Below are positions 47,597 through 59,480 of a DNA stretch of 64,000 bases, piece after piece. How positions within the stretch are numbered: the stretch's first letter is position 1; every line of letters begins with the position of its first letter. Below the pieces are notes generated by a model. It saw nothing but the letters and a program-made list of their open reading frames with translations. It searched no databases and was not told the DNA's origin. A program made the translations under genes and the position numbers. The DNA comes from Seiridium cupressi (taxonomy: Eukaryota > Ascomycota > Sordariomycetes > Amphisphaeriales > Sporocadaceae): positions 124,001 to 188,000 of the forward strand of contig JARVKI010000010.1 in NCBI GenBank assembly GCA_036674765.1. The letters run 5' to 3'.

Positions 47597-48706
47597 TTTG
47601 CCTAAAGTACAGAAGCTAAGGAAAGAAAAGCGACGAATATGATACAACAGGTGAAGAAGAAAGACCCGGCGAAAGGGAGTTGTTCTAAAAGTGCTACGAT
47701 GGCGCAGGCAACTTTACAGCTTGTTCTTGAGCGCAGGAAAATTTCCGAGGCATGTACGACCCCAGACTTCGACAGGGCCCTGGAGCTATCGCATGGATGA
47801 CGCACTGGTTGCTTATCAGCGGCTCGGATAAATGAATAGTCGCGCATCTGGGCGCAATAGGGGATACCTCCAGCCTTACAAATCAAGAGGGACCTTGTAG
47901 AACCCGATAATGGCATTCTATCAGAGGGGGGGGTGGGCAAGAATGGAACAAATCTCGATGCAAACTTTGCGTAAATCTACTTATACTCTGCATGATTGTT
48001 CCCTTCTTCCTCATCTGTTCGCCAGGATGGGGGTCCAGTTAGATGTTTTGGAGGAAGTGCCAACGAGTGCTTATGTAGGTAGGCATTAGATGGGCATAGT
48101 ACATTACGGGTTGTCCTAAAGCGCCCCGACATAGGCGACAACCCCGATACGCTGGGCAGCTACATTTAGGCGCTTTAATGTACCGACAGCAGTGGCTGTT
48201 AGGACTTAGGTGGCACACCAGGCCGCCTTATCCACTGCGCCGGGTCTTTAACTCTGGGTCCTAGAAAGAGCGACGTGGGTTTTGATTTGAGATTTGATGG
48301 TTTGTTGCACATGCGAGTGGATGGATGCATTGACCAAGCAATCTTGGTGGCGCTAACAGCACTCACGACCTGGCCTAACCCGGTGGACGTCAAAGTCTGC
48401 TTGCCATCATTGATTGCATAGAGACTGAGAGACCTGCACTACTCGCTGCCAGAACCGACCTACACTGTACTGCACGAGACACATCCCCAGCCAATTCGCC
48501 TCACCACCCATAGTTTCTCTTTTGCCATAGTGCTAGACCCAGCATCGTCGCCGGCATCCTTACCCACGGTGCTCACTCATGAATGCGCTCCCGTATGTCC
48601 TGTGCACGAGATATCCAGTCTCGTCCTTTGCTCTGCCCGGGCCCCCTTGCTTACTAGACACCCATCACAGTCACGGTTTCTGGACAGTCATCCGACGACT
48701 CGAGCG
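47597..48706. promoter_or_regulatory. Divergent intergenic region, Cym1 / taxilin
   Basis: About 1.1 kb between outward-facing genes. Short frames only. The taxilin leader probably begins in the last few hundred bases. Confidence 0.5.
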
Positions 48707-50453
48707 ATGATGGCGACGGCGAACCATTCTGGTAATTCAGCCACCCCGGCTCCGCTGGCCTCGAACCCTACCACGAATGGGACCGCACCCTCGGATCACT
48801 ACCATCATCACGACCACCGCCCTGCACCAACTCCTGCATCTGCCGCAAATGCTAATAACAAGGCCAAGAACAAAAAGGCCATGGACTCCTCCGAGGCCTC
48901 GAAGCTGGTGGCCGCCAGGATCTCCCAGCTGGAGGTGGACAATGCCGCTGAGAAAGAACAGCAGGAAGAGATTGGTATGTTATGCCCAGTTCTGTTTCGC
49001 GACTCTCATCACGGCTGCGCGAGGGATGAGGAGATCACGGGCATCAGCTGCACCCGCGCTATCCGACTTACTAGAACACTCTGCTCGGAATTTAAAGGAA
49101 TGATGGGGGATCCAGATGCTTGGGACGACTGCTGACAGTCCATCATCCTAGATCGCGAGGTCAAGAAACACAACCGTGAATTGCTTTCTGCTACGAACAA
49201 GATGAATGAGTTGGATAAGATCGACCATTTGACAAAAAAATGCAACGAGCTCTTCACCAGCATGAAGCGCTTGGAGCGCGAGAGTGCTAAGAACAAGAAG
49301 CGCGCCGATCAGGTCCAGAAGGAAAAGGATGCCAGCCGCAACGAAGCCAGCAAACAGACCGGACTGAAGGAGAAACTGGAGAAGCTGTGCAGGGAACTGC
49401 AAAAAGACAATAATAAGCTGAAAAACGACCACCGCTCTCTGCAAGACCAGCACGCCAAGCTCAAGAAAGACGGCGACCGGAGGACGGAAGAAATATTAAA
49501 GACTCTAGAGGGTTATCAGGAAGAGAAAGACAACCCAAGGAAGCCGGTTCTGAACGGCAAAGTGGAAGACCTGTATGTCCCATCGAAGCCACAAACTAGG
49601 GGTTTGGCGCAAACATTGACAATCGGTGCAGAATCAAGGCGCGTTTCAAGTCCCTTATCGACCAGTACGAGCTTCGTGATCTGCACTTTCACTCGCAAAT
49701 GCGCACCAAGGAGATCGAGGTGCAATACCACATGGCGCGCTACGACCAGCAGAAGAAGGCCGCCGAGAACGAGGCCCGTAAGTCGAGTCAGCTCAACTCC
49801 CAGGTCAACACCTTCCATAAGACGGAGATGGAACTTAGGAATCAACTCAATGTCTACGTAGAAAAGTTTCGCCAGGTGAGCCCCCAATTATTATACCTCG
49901 CTCCAGAGGGCAAGGGTTGACTTGTGCTTCCCATCGGAAGGTTGAGGACACGCTTAATAACAGCAACGACCTGTTTCTAACGTTTCGCAAGGAGATGGAG
50001 GATATGAGCAAGAAGACAAAGACGCTAGAGAAGGAAAATGAGAGACTCAAGAAGAAGAAGGAGGTTCTGGAGGCGAACATTGCCAAAATGGCGCATGATG
50101 CCGATCTGAACAAGAAGGATGTGGACGCCAACACCAAGCTGATTAACAAGCTCAAGAATATCATCAAGCAAATGCAGGAGCAGGGGCGTGGGATACCCCA
50201 AGGCATGCAAGGCGACGCCGACATGGGCGATGAAGGCGACCTGGAAGAGGAAAGCGAGTACGAAGATGATTATGAAGAGGGCGATGAGGAGGGTAGCGAA
50301 GGCGAGTTTGACGATGATACCGAGGAGGAAATTCACGACCCCCCTGGGCCCGCTCCAGGACCACGGTCAACTCCGTACGGACCCCAACCACCACCTGTAC
50401 GGGTTCCCCAGAAGCCCATCGCCAACGCGATTCCAACAAATGGTCATATATGA
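48707..50453 (+). CDS. Taxilin-family coiled-coil protein
   Basis: Taxilins bind syntaxins and other trafficking or ribosome-associated partners in animals; the fungal role is poorly known. About 481 aa. Exons: 48707-48974, 49152-49572, 49632-49875, 49941-50453, all in phase. A low-complexity Ser/Pro/His N-terminus (about 1-60) precedes an almost continuous coiled coil from about residue 65 to 370. Family landmarks are LTKKCNELFTSMKRLERESA, LEKLCRELQKDNNKLKNDHR, KSLIDQYELRDLHFHSQM and KTLEKENERLKKKKEVLE. A strongly acidic stretch and a Pro-rich tail end the protein. Intron 49573-49631 is supported because the spliced reading VEDLIKARFKSL restores the conserved helix. ATG 48707 is the first of two adjacent ATG codons. 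Confidence 0.9.
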
Positions 50454-50841
50454 AGATACTGCGCCCGGGCTCGAACGACATGTTATCCGAAGCATGTCAA
50501 CATTCTCGCTGACCACCAGATCTCAAGGTTTTCGGATGAACTCGCCCCTTGTCAATAGCTCGTAGTCTCAAATACCCTCGTATGTACTTGCGAATCGACC
50601 GCTATGAACAGGTTTTGCTCCCACACCCCCTTATGTGACAGGACGTTGACAGGCCTTTGGTGGCAATTTAATTTATCACAGCCCATACGACAACTTCCGA
50701 CCGTGCCATCCAGCAGAGACAGTTCCGTCTCATCAAGCATTTCATGCTATGATTAATTCTCACGCAATCAGGACGACACTTTACAGGTTGGTGGTCTATT
50801 CAGGGGTATCTCGTTTCCATGACTTTCAGCTAGTGCACCCC
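50454..50841. other. Convergent intergenic gap, taxilin / LTV1
   Basis: About 390 bp between stops on opposite strands. Only 3' flanks are expected, and nothing else is seen. Confidence 0.5.
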
Positions 50842-52158
50842 TTATCTAGCACCACCGGCCTTCCCAGTCCTTGGCTTTCCTTTTATCCGTGCCGGTCCTA
50901 ATTGGCGGCGAATCTCATCCAGTTGCTCCACGCCAGTTTTCCAGTCCTTGCGTACATACTTCTTGTTGAATGTTGAGTGTCCACCGAGGAATTCATCCAA
51001 CACGCTGTCGAAATCCCCTCGGATGGGTCCGTCCACCGTCGATGTAGTAGATACCGCTGACACAGAACCCATGTCATCATCGAAGTCTGCCTGATATTCC
51101 TGCTCTAGTTTGTCGAAGCGAGCATCCAGAATGCCAAGTTGTTCCGTCCGTACGAGGGATGACGAAGTCATGGAGTAGGATGAAGTGTCTGTGAGGGCAC
51201 CTTTGCGCTTCTTCCTTCGGCCACCATTTGTTGTTGTCGTCATGATGGAGGACTGGAGATCTGATTGTGAAGGGGCTGCGCCGAGTTTTCTCGAAGTCGT
51301 GGTTTTTTGGTCTTTCTTGAAGGCTTTGAAGTCCTCCATCCAGTTCACCGTGTCTGCAGCTTCTGCGGCTTCCTCTGCATCTACCACCGGTACCAACTCG
51401 GGCGCATCGTCGGCTCCTGTACCTGCTGAAGTGCTGACCTTATACTCGCTGCCTGGCTTCGCCGTATCGTCCGTCTCCCAGCCTTCATCGCCCATGTCCT
51501 CGAAATCATACTCGTCAACCTCGTCCTTGCCCTTGGTAAGCTCCTGGAAGAAGTCATCTTCCTCGGCATTGTCTACATAAGCCTCGTCTTCTAGTGCCTC
51601 GAGCGCCTCTCTGATCCGGGGGTCCATATCTGGTTGGAAGCCACCAATTGCATCTGGCACATCTTGCATGTCTTGGTATGTCTTTCTGTCCAAGTTCTTG
51701 CTTGGTAGGAAGTCATCGTCGAAAAGCTCCCGCTTCTTGTCCTCTTCGGCCTGGATGTCGAGTTGCCTCAGTGCGGCTTCGAGGTTCTGTTGCTTGCCCT
51801 TCCCCTTGTTGCGGTTGCTGCCTTCGGGGTTCGCCTCAACGAACGTGACGGTTCCGCCCTGGGTTCCATCGCCCAGGTCGCGCATGTGCTGCATGTAATC
51901 GTACTCGGTGTCATCGTAGTAAATACCGTAGTTGGCGGCTTCGCCCTCGTTGGCTCGAATGTTCTCGGCGTCAACGCCCAACTCCGATGCAAGGTCATCA
52001 AGCTGTTTCGACTTTGCCTTCGCTGATCCGGGAACGTTCGTGGGGTTCAAGATCATGGACGGGGCGGACTCGTCGTGGATGAGGGGGTCATTCTGTGGGC
52101 GATGGACCAGCGTGAAGTGCTGGGCCGTCTTCTTATTGATCCATGACTTTTTGGGCAT
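50842..52158 (-). CDS. LTV1: LTV1, 40S ribosomal subunit biogenesis/export factor
   Basis: A single-exon protein of about 438 aa. LTV1 binds pre-40S particles with Enp1 and Rps3 and is removed late in maturation. The start at 52158 ([20 protein letters not shown]) exactly fits the conserved family N-terminus, so the upstream in-frame ATG at 52257 is rejected. Other landmarks: HLI-type segment [54 protein letters not shown] and the C-terminal [19 protein letters not shown]. The C-terminal end is basic ([13 protein letters not shown]). Highly acidic middle, as usual. It is head to head with LSG1, 459 bp apart. Confidence 0.93.
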   Translation of the reverse strand: MPKKSWINKKTAQHFTLVHRPQNDPLIHDESAPSMILNPTNVPGSAKAKSKQLDDLASELGVDAENIRANEGEAANYGIYYDDTEYDYMQHMRDLGDGTQGGTVTFVEANPEGSNRNKGKGKQQNLEAALRQLDIQAEEDKKRELFDDDFLPSKNLDRKTYQDMQDVPDAIGGFQPDMDPRIREALEALEDEAYVDNAEEDDFFQELTKGKDEVDEYDFEDMGDEGWETDDTAKPGSEYKVSTSAGTGADDAPELVPVVDAEEAAEAADTVNWMEDFKAFKKDQKTTTSRKLGAAPSQSDLQSSIMTTTTNGGRRKKRKGALTDTSSYSMTSSSLVRTEQLGILDARFDKLEQEYQADFDDDMGSVSAVSTTSTVDGPIRGDFDSVLDEFLGGHSTFNKKYVRKDWKTGVEQLDEIRRQLGPARIKGKPRTGKAGGAR

Positions 52159-52617
52159 TTTGGCGACTGATTCCAAGACTGTGTGATCTGTAGTATGCGA
52201 CAGAAAGGCAGAAATATCTGGCGCTTGAGGGTGACGAGGAAACCAAATCTGGTGCAAAGTTCTCGCGGCTCCTCCGTATTGGCCGCCGAAGTGGGATTCA
52301 AGGGTCCTGAACTTTTTCCTGTGCAGCAGTCGAAATCTTGGTGGGGGTCCACGGGCGCCGCCGCTTGCTTATCGTTATCGCGGGGCATTAGTGACGCAGC
52401 GCGGCCTGAAGGGCAAAGAAAAGTTGAAAGTCGCCCCGCGAAGCCCCGCCATTATTCAGCAGAGGGCAGCGACAACGTAGGGAAGGAGACACGAGATTAC
52501 ATTATCCATCCACAATTCCCAATTCATTTTTTCTCTCCAACGTATACCCGATATCGTGCCTGAGATACACATCATAGGAAGACGCATCATCGAGGAACCT
52601 GAGGATCGACGCCCAGC
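52159..52617. promoter_or_regulatory. Shared bidirectional promoter of LTV1 and LSG1
   Basis: Only 459 bp separate the start codons of two ribosome-subunit export factors, so both must be driven from here. I could not identify a specific factor site with confidence. Coregulation would fit the known ribosome-biogenesis regulon of fungi. Confidence 0.7.
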
Positions 52618-54637
52618 ATGCCGCTCGCAAAGTCCAAAGCCACCGTGGGGCTCGGCAACTCGCTGATGAACGATCGCTTCGGGAAGGGTAAAGGATCAGA
52701 TCGCAAGAAAGGCGCAGGCGTAACCCGAACAAACCATGCGACCGGCGAGCAGTACATTACCAATGATAAGAAAGAGGCATCATGGGTGAAGATGCGCTCC
52801 GTCACCCAGCAGTCCGCCATGGATGAATTCCTGGCCACTGCCGAGTTGGCTGGCACCGACTTTACGGCGGAGAAGATGAACAACGTCAAGATCATTCATA
52901 CCGATCAGCGCAACCCGTACCTGCTATCGTCTACCGAGGAGTCCCAGGTCAGGGGGAAGCACAACAAGCACAAGGCCCGATTGACGGTTCCAAGGAGGCC
53001 AAATTGGGACGACAAAACCACCCCAGACCAACTGGATGTTCTGGAGCGCGAAAGCTTCTTGAACTGGAGGCGAGGTCTAGCAGAGCTCCAGGAAAACCAA
53101 GATCTACTCATGACACCGTTCGAGCGAAACCTGGAAGTCTGGCGACAGTTGTGGCGTGTCATTGAGCGCAGTCATTTGGTCGTGCAGATTGTGGATGCGA
53201 GAAACCCCCTCATGTTCCGATCCGAAGACTTGGAGGCCTATGTCACAGACGTAGACAAGAAAAAGAAGAACTTGCTGCTGGTCAACAAGGCCGACATGAT
53301 GACCACCAAACAGAGGAAGGTCTGGGCGAAGTACTTCAAAGAGAAGAAGATCGCATACCGTTTCTTCTCAGCCCATCTCGCGAAGGAGTGGATAGAGGCG
53401 CAGGACCTCGAGGGGCAGTCCGACGAGGATGCTCAACAAGGTCAGAGCTCAAGTTCATCGCAACGGCCAGCACCGGAGCAAGCCCCTGAGGAGGAGTCCG
53501 AGACCGAAAGTGAAGAAGACGGTGAAGAGGATGACGAGGGAGCGGCTGGCGCAAGCCTAGAGCAGGGCCTTGACGATGAAGACATCAGAATCTTGACTGT
53601 GGAGGAGTTGGAAGATATCTTCTTGGCTCATGCTCCCGAACCCAATCCTGACAGTATGTTTCATGGCCTTTACTGAGCTCATCTGGCTAATATGATCTGC
53701 AGACCCGGACGAGAAACTTCAAATCGGTCTTGTGGGTTATCCCAATGTCGGAAAGTCCTCTACAATCAACGCCCTTATTGGTGCCAAGAAAGTGTCTGTA
53801 TCGTCTACACCCGGAAAGACGAAACATTTTCAGACTATCCATCTTAGCGACAAGGTCATCTTGTGCGATTGTCCCGGTCTAGTCTTTCCCAATTTCGCGA
53901 CGACGAACGCCGACTTAGTCTGCAACGGTATTCTACCAATCGATCAACTAAGGGAGTATTCGGGACCCGCCACTCTTGTTGCGCACCGAATCCCGCAGCC
54001 TTTCCTCGAGGCCATTTATGGCATCCACATCAAGACGCGTCCTTTCGAGGAAGGGGGCACTGGCATTCCGACAGCCAGTGAACTGCTGTCGGCACACGCA
54101 AGGGCACGTGGTTTCCAAACTCAAGGTGTCGGTCAGCCGGACGAGTCGAGGTCGGCGCGAATAGTATTGAAAGATTACGTCAGCGGAAAGCTCCTCTATT
54201 GTGAGCCACCTCCAGGATATCCAGATGCATCCGAGTTCAACCATGAGCTTTACGACTCGGCACATCTCCCCGAGAAGCGCCGAGCTCAGCTTCAAGCCGC
54301 CATGGAGGCCATGGAACTCCCAGATGACATGTCCCTCGCTGATAGTGAGGTTGTACCTCTTCCCAGAGGCGCTAAGTCGCAGAGACTCGATAAACAGTTC
54401 TTTGCGAGAGATCGTGGCAACGCTGGCCATGTCAGCATGCCCTTCAACTACAAGTACACAGAACAGGGCCAGGCGAAAGAAGCACAAGGAAAGCACCTAA
54501 GTGGGCGGAAAGCAAAGGCTATGATTGCGCTGGAGGCCGGGATGGACCCAAAAGACGTGCAATTAGGAAGTGGCAAAAAGCATTTCAAGGGCGGCGCGAA
54601 GGGCAAGAAAAAGAAGGCAGCGGATGATGACGATTAG
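52618..54637 (+). CDS. LSG1: LSG1, circularly permuted GTPase of 60S maturation
   Basis: A cytosolic GTPase of about 656 aa that releases the export adaptor Nmd3 from pre-60S subunits. Exons: 52618-53653 and 53703-54637 (49-bp intron GTATGT...CTGCAG). The GTPase motifs are in permuted order: G4 NKAD at 223-226 precedes G1 GYPNVGKSS at 357-365 and G3 DCPGL at 401-405. N-terminal basic region (KSKATVGLGNSLMNDRFGKG), the segment FERNLEVWRQLWRVIERSHL and VQIVDARNPLMFRSEDLEAY are typical of Lsg1. An acidic Ser/Glu insert (about 275-320) lies between G4 and G1, a usual feature of fungal Lsg1. The Lys-rich C-terminus (KHFKGGAKGKKKK) is expected to contact rRNA. Confidence 0.95.
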
Positions 54638-55762
54638 CTAGTTGAATTCAGTCATCTATATGATAGCTTCAATCCACTGTGATTGCATGACCTGCCCTTA
54701 ACAATAAGCTGCATTTTGCATAATTCATTCAGTATACTAAGCCCCGTGATGCAAAATGCTTCTTTACCATCTCCATAGTAGTGCTCTTGGTCTTTGCGAA
54801 TTAACACACCAAACAACTTGGGTTATGCTAGGCTAATAATCATAGCTTCGAAAATATAGTCTAAGGCTACTGGTATTATGAATATTACTTCTTACATCAT
54901 CCACTATCGTGACAAGTAGCAGCATGCTGCCTCCTGTGATTTATATACAATAAGAAAGCAGAAGTAGAACAATTAAAACCAGCAGAAAAGGGAAAAGGGA
55001 AGGGCACTTTCCCGCTTGGTTGTCGAGCTTATATGACAAGTCCTGACTTGGGCTCGTATCATGTTGAAGTGAGCTGCATGAGGCACCGACACCAATTCAG
55101 GCGGTCACAGATCTAGGTAGTACATTCAACAGCCTTGCTAATATTCTGTATTTTGTAAGGACAGAACCCTTGACCAGTATCATGCTTCGGGTAAGTAGGC
55201 TTTTATTATATCAGCTGAGTTATGGCTATTTCACATTCTATGAGTACTATAACGCAAGAATGTTCGGGCATCCAAAACATGATAAAAATGCAAGTCCCAC
55301 AGCGAACTCTTAAGTAGTGTGAACGTTAACTGCAAGGGCATTATTTTTCAGTTTGTGACTCACCCGTCTTCGGAGACCAAAAAGTCGTTTTGACTAGGTG
55401 CAAGAATCTCAGCTGTTTCTGATTTTAATTATCAGAGTAGAACAAGTCCCTATGTAGTTCGGAAAAAGGTATTATAAGGAAAATATCGGACATTATCTTT
55501 TCAGACATCTTTAAACTGATCATCGATAGAATAACATTAATTATTCGCCAATATGTCCCATAGAGGCGTAACAGATATAAAGAATGACAACTAATGCTGT
55601 TGACAACGAAGCTTCTTGCACGAATATCAGATGACCTCACATTTGAAGATGTCTTAAGGGGGATAAGCGCCAATTGGCATGCCATCACAGGATCCAGCCC
55701 ATCCTGCACGAAAAGACTCCAAGAATCACAGATCTTAGACGTCTGTCGGAATTGGGTCCTCG
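54638..55762. other. AT-rich intergenic region
   Basis: No supported gene. Composition is visibly richer in A/T than flanking genes. An open frame at 55594-55800 (+) may be part of the ankyrin relic that follows. Confidence 0.45.
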
Positions 55763-56242
55763 ATGGGGCGACAGCTGAACGTCGACTTTTCAGCTGCTGA
55801 GAGGGCCTTGGCCGCAGGCGCCGACATCAATGCCGCTACTAAGAGCAACACGACGCATTGTCTGAGTTATTTGAGAACTGCGCTCCAACTGGGGGTCGGA
55901 GCAACGGCGCGAGTGCCTCATCCACACCGTTGTAGCGAACAAGGTGCTCCTCCATGCCTTCGCCAAATACTGGGAGTGGAAATTCCTCACAAGCTGTTGC
56001 AGAAAGGGATAAGCATCAATGCGCGCGACTTAGACAGCCGCACCTCGTTAACGCTTGTCAATTCCTTCTTCAGGAATACAATGAAGGAACTGGGTCAGAA
56101 GCACTGACTCATCAAACTCTTGCTGGATCCTTGCACCGATCCGAAAATCCAACATAGCGCTGGGAAGATTGTCTTTCATCAACTCTTTCAGTGCAAGCCA
56201 CATTGGGGGCCCTTGCATAGCCTCCCTCGCATAGCCTGTATA
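55763..56242 (+). pseudogene. Remnant of an ankyrin-repeat gene
   Basis: Ankyrin-like pieces appear in different frames over less than 500 bp: AERALAAGADINAATKSNTT and then LLQKGISINARDLDSRTSLT in one frame (55763-56107), and IKLLLDPCTDPKIQHSAGK in another from 56111. Between them the expected repeat text is scrambled. No splice sites neatly join the pieces. It is most simply a decayed member of the large fungal ankyrin family. A short spliced gene is less likely. Confidence 0.5.
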
Positions 56243-58053
56243 TAATGATCCGCTACTCTAATACTATAAATTTTGATCTGGACATTCGCGACTGCCAAAA
56301 TCACAGTGGCATCATGGATATTCCGGCGGATGTTGAAGGCTGGACTAAGTTTTGCAGGCACTTTAGCAGAACGGCCTTGGTCATGAGGGCCAAGATGGCA
56401 CAACTTAGCGCGAAAAGGAAGACGGCGATCGATTTAGATGGAGGGGAGAACTTTAATGAGACGGAATAATATACAGCTATTGGTAGCTCTTGATGTCCTT
56501 GCAAGCTCGAATCTGCTGTTTTGATCGATGCAGAGTCGCCGCGCTTCCCTAAATGTAGCAAGCGCCGCTTCATTAAATGCTAGCACAGTTAGAAACTGCT
56601 CTTCCAGGTCTCAAAGGAAAGCATTGGCAGTGAAATGCTTAGTGCGAAAGTTTCTCTGATAATATAGTGTGATGTATGGGCCCTACCAACAGCTCCATCG
56701 CCGTAGTGTCGGGCTTGGTGATGTTGCAATTGCCTTAGGAGTATCAGCTCGGGCAACCGTGGAAATCAGTGATTTCCCATACGGCACAACTGTATTCAGC
56801 TTAATGCCATATGATGGACGCACCCAAAGCGGTCCAAACTTCCCAAACGACAGGATGACCTGAGTGGCACGAATGAGCAACTGGTTATAGATTGGCAAGA
56901 GTGCTTAGGATCGAAGCGGCTCGCTGTCGTTAGGGGAGTCAAGAAACTTCGAGCAGTTCTCTTCATGGTCTCCGAAACTGAATGGTTTGATCTCGTTCGG
57001 TTTGCAGTCTTCGTTGCTTACCATTCATCAACTTTTCTCTACGGGGGCACAATATCGTCGACGAAGAAGGGAAACAATCTAGGGCTTCTACAGGTGATGG
57101 TAGATGCAGTAGCGTTGCGGCCACGACGGACCATGTGGTGTACCTCTCAATCTGAATTTGGGCACCATCATGTCTTGTGACTATCCAAGGTCATGATTGT
57201 CGTTTCCCGGTAAGAGTCACGTAGCCGCCCTGTCACGTTGGAATCAAATGAGTACAATGTACGGGCTCTTTGAGGTAGCACTGATTCTCATCCAGACTGG
57301 GCTCCTGGATATTGCATCGTTACGTAGCATGACCTACCCATCTTGCGCCTGCGTTTGCCTAACGTACTGGTCAGTGAACATTTCCATGTGGTCTTTGTGG
57401 CCTTGACACTGCCATCTTGTTTCACTGAGCGCAAAGTGCACGTGTGGTTAGATTTTTCGGTGCCCTGAAAAGAATTATGACAGTGGTAAGGGTGACTGCC
57501 ATAGCTAGGGCAGAAGAGGCAATACATTTGCTCCTTTCCGGAAGGCGTGGGACCAGTGGCCGCGCGAAGGGCAAGCAAACCAGCAGGAGCTGACGAGAGG
57601 GAGCGGTGGAGCTGATAAGTCCAATGAAGGGCACCCCGAATTGATGGCGCAGTAGCCCATGGTAAAAATGAAGAGATCAAGTTTACTGAGGAAAGGAGGG
57701 TGATGGCTGGGTACACGAAGACGTGGTTATGGAGAGAGTGCATGATATTATAGCTTTCCTTCCAGATGAACGAGGAACGAGCCAGCAGGTAATTTAGATT
57801 GCCTGGCGAGCTGAAAGCACAAAACAATCGATTTTGAAGAGGTTCAAGGTTTTCGCCTGCTGTCTCACAAAGAGGTGCTGTGTAGTGTGGTTGGTGGTCA
57901 AAAAGGCTAGAGGCAGTGGGAGACCTGGGCGAACGTCAAATAGGTTTGTTGAATTCAGATTCAGAAGATTGTTTTTTAGAGAATCAATAAAAACTAACCC
58001 CAAAATATTCCAGAGATGAATTTCGATATGTCCGGCGGCCTAAAATAAGAAAG
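56243..58053. other. Gene-poor stretch
   Basis: Several frames of 60-180 codons occur on both strands (for example 57288-57827 -), but none has recognisable domains or coherent splice structure. It may hold further decayed coding DNA. Confidence 0.4.
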
Positions 58054-58173
58054 AAAAAGAAAAAGATTGCGAGTGTTCCCGGGTTTGAACCGTTGGTCTC
58101 CAAAAAATTGGGTGAATATCCCTGAAGGCACTGTGTTGGCGAAGTTGGAATTGGCCAACTAAGCCAATTGGTA
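58054..58173 (-). other. tRNA-like Pol III element (A box, B box, T-run terminator)
   Basis: On the minus strand, 58166-58155 reads TGGCTTAGTTGG, a perfect match to the Pol III A-box consensus TRGCNNAGYNGG. 58091-58081 reads GGTTCAAACCC, a good B box. Two T5 runs follow at 58064-58060 and 58058-58054, suitable as terminators. The 63 bp between the boxes would require a class II or intron-containing tRNA. The seven bases before the A box do not pair with the expected 3' acceptor strand, and the T stem has mismatches, so a functional tRNA is unlikely. A tRNA-derived relic or SINE-like element fits better. Confidence 0.4.
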
Positions 58174-58471
58174 TTCACTTCAGTATGCGATACTCGGCAG
58201 AGAGAGTTTGGTTGACCGGATGGTCGAAAGTGGTCACCTTATGGAGGTATATGACCCCCATAATCTCGACTTTGGTTGCTGGGCAATCTTTGGTTCAACA
58301 CTAGAACCCTTCCATTGGCACCTTCACCATTCATCCTCTGAGAATTCACGTGTTTCTCGGGGTCACAGGCAAATTATTGCAACTTGCAGCGTTTTCTGTG
58401 CTTTTCCCACGTTACGATTCCATTCCTCGCATCTCTTTTTTGGTGCAACATCTTCGCATCACCACGACATC

Positions 58472-59371
58472 ATGGGTCGATCAAAGCGCGATTTGAACCA
58501 AAAGAGACTTCGCCGTCGCCGGCTTAATCGCCGAAAACTCGAGCTCCAAAGCAGTTCAGAAATTGCTACGGGTTCTTCGAATGCCGGCCAGATTACGACA
58601 ACGAGCTACCGCGACAGCTTGACCAGAGGACACATTGCCACTTCCAGCAACGTCAGTCAACTCTTCGTCTTTCCAGGCTTCTACCTCACCCGCATATCCA
58701 TGCACTTTCCAAAGGCTGTCGAGGATGTTGTTCTGCAGGCTATTGGAGTCACCAAGTTCTTTGAAATTCGACCTCGAGTACTAGCATGGCTTATTGCCAC
58801 CTTCAGAGTCATGTACGACGGCCGTGAGGCGTACATTCTCAACGACGAATCCAACAACACGTTCTACTCTGCTGTTGTGATGGAAGTCGCCAGACGAGGT
58901 GTGATTGGCGCCGGCAACGCTACACACCCGACAACTACGCAGATTCAGAAGGGTCTCCACCCCGCCGCGGATGTGGAAGTCATTATTGAGACGCTTAAGA
59001 TGATCGAGCCCGGCGTCTTGAAACAAGTTGTGGGGAATTATGTGTGGACGAGGCGAGAATTTCGGGATAGATCTGCTCAAAAGGAGCGCTTGGTGATGAA
59101 GTCAAAGATGGGGGCTAAGAAGGCAACGATGAACAACGACATAGGCGACGATGAGAATGATGATGAAGGAACTCTTGTAGTTGAGGATGACAATGGAACG
59201 GACGACAAAGACGATCTTTTCGTCCGTTATCCATTCGAGTATCACGCCGAAGACCATACCCACCTAGAGAATACTCTCCTGGGCTATGTCGATCGTTGGA
59301 TCTCGTGCTTGGATCAGAAGGCGGGTACGGATATCGACGACGACTTGATGAAGGATTTAGAGATGTTTTAG
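58472..59371 (+). CDS. Unrecognised protein with basic N-terminus and acidic linker
   Basis: About 299 aa from ATG 58472, single exon. I do not recognise the family. The first 20 residues (MGRSKRDLNQKRLRRRRLNR) are strongly basic, suggesting a nuclear signal or nucleic-acid contact. Residues about 65-200 look like a compact folded region, with aliphatic and aromatic segments (SQLFVFPGFYLTRISMHF, VLAWLIATFRVMYDG, FYSAVVMEVARRGVIGAG). A Lys-rich stretch, then a run of Asp/Glu (DIGDDENDDEG and nearby) precede a final helix-like segment with HLENTLLGYVDRWISCL. The frame is open for 88 codons upstream to ATG 58208, but that part is His/Ser/Phe-rich and probably leader. The long open frame and biased, protein-like composition argue for a real gene. 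Confidence 0.65.
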   Translation: MGRSKRDLNQKRLRRRRLNRRKLELQSSSEIATGSSNAGQITTTSYRDSLTRGHIATSSNVSQLFVFPGFYLTRISMHFPKAVEDVVLQAIGVTKFFEIRPRVLAWLIATFRVMYDGREAYILNDESNNTFYSAVVMEVARRGVIGAGNATHPTTTQIQKGLHPAADVEVIIETLKMIEPGVLKQVVGNYVWTRREFRDRSAQKERLVMKSKMGAKKATMNNDIGDDENDDEGTLVVEDDNGTDDKDDLFVRYPFEYHAEDHTHLENTLLGYVDRWISCLDQKAGTDIDDDLMKDLEMF

Positions 59372-59480
59372 GAAAGTGATTTCAGTCAAGGGCCAGCTTC
59401 TAGACATGAGAGGAGATGCACAAGAATCTAAATGATACTCTTTAGTATCTGCTTGATGAATCGTGACCAAGCTAGGACTT

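Noticed and set aside
56965..57180. Segment LVRFAVFVAYHSSTFLYGG faintly like the chaperonin-like region of Fab1/PIKfyve
   Set aside because: Similarity is one short hydrophobic stretch recalled from memory, with no flanking Fab1 text in any frame.
57288..57827. 179-codon minus-strand frame
   Set aside because: No domain, no supported start, and composition shifts along its length; left as unexplained gene-poor DNA.
58208..58471. Upstream extension of the unrecognised gene to ATG 58208
   Set aside because: The 88 extra residues are His/Ser/Phe-rich and unlike the downstream protein; ATG 58472 starts a basic, protein-like N-terminus.
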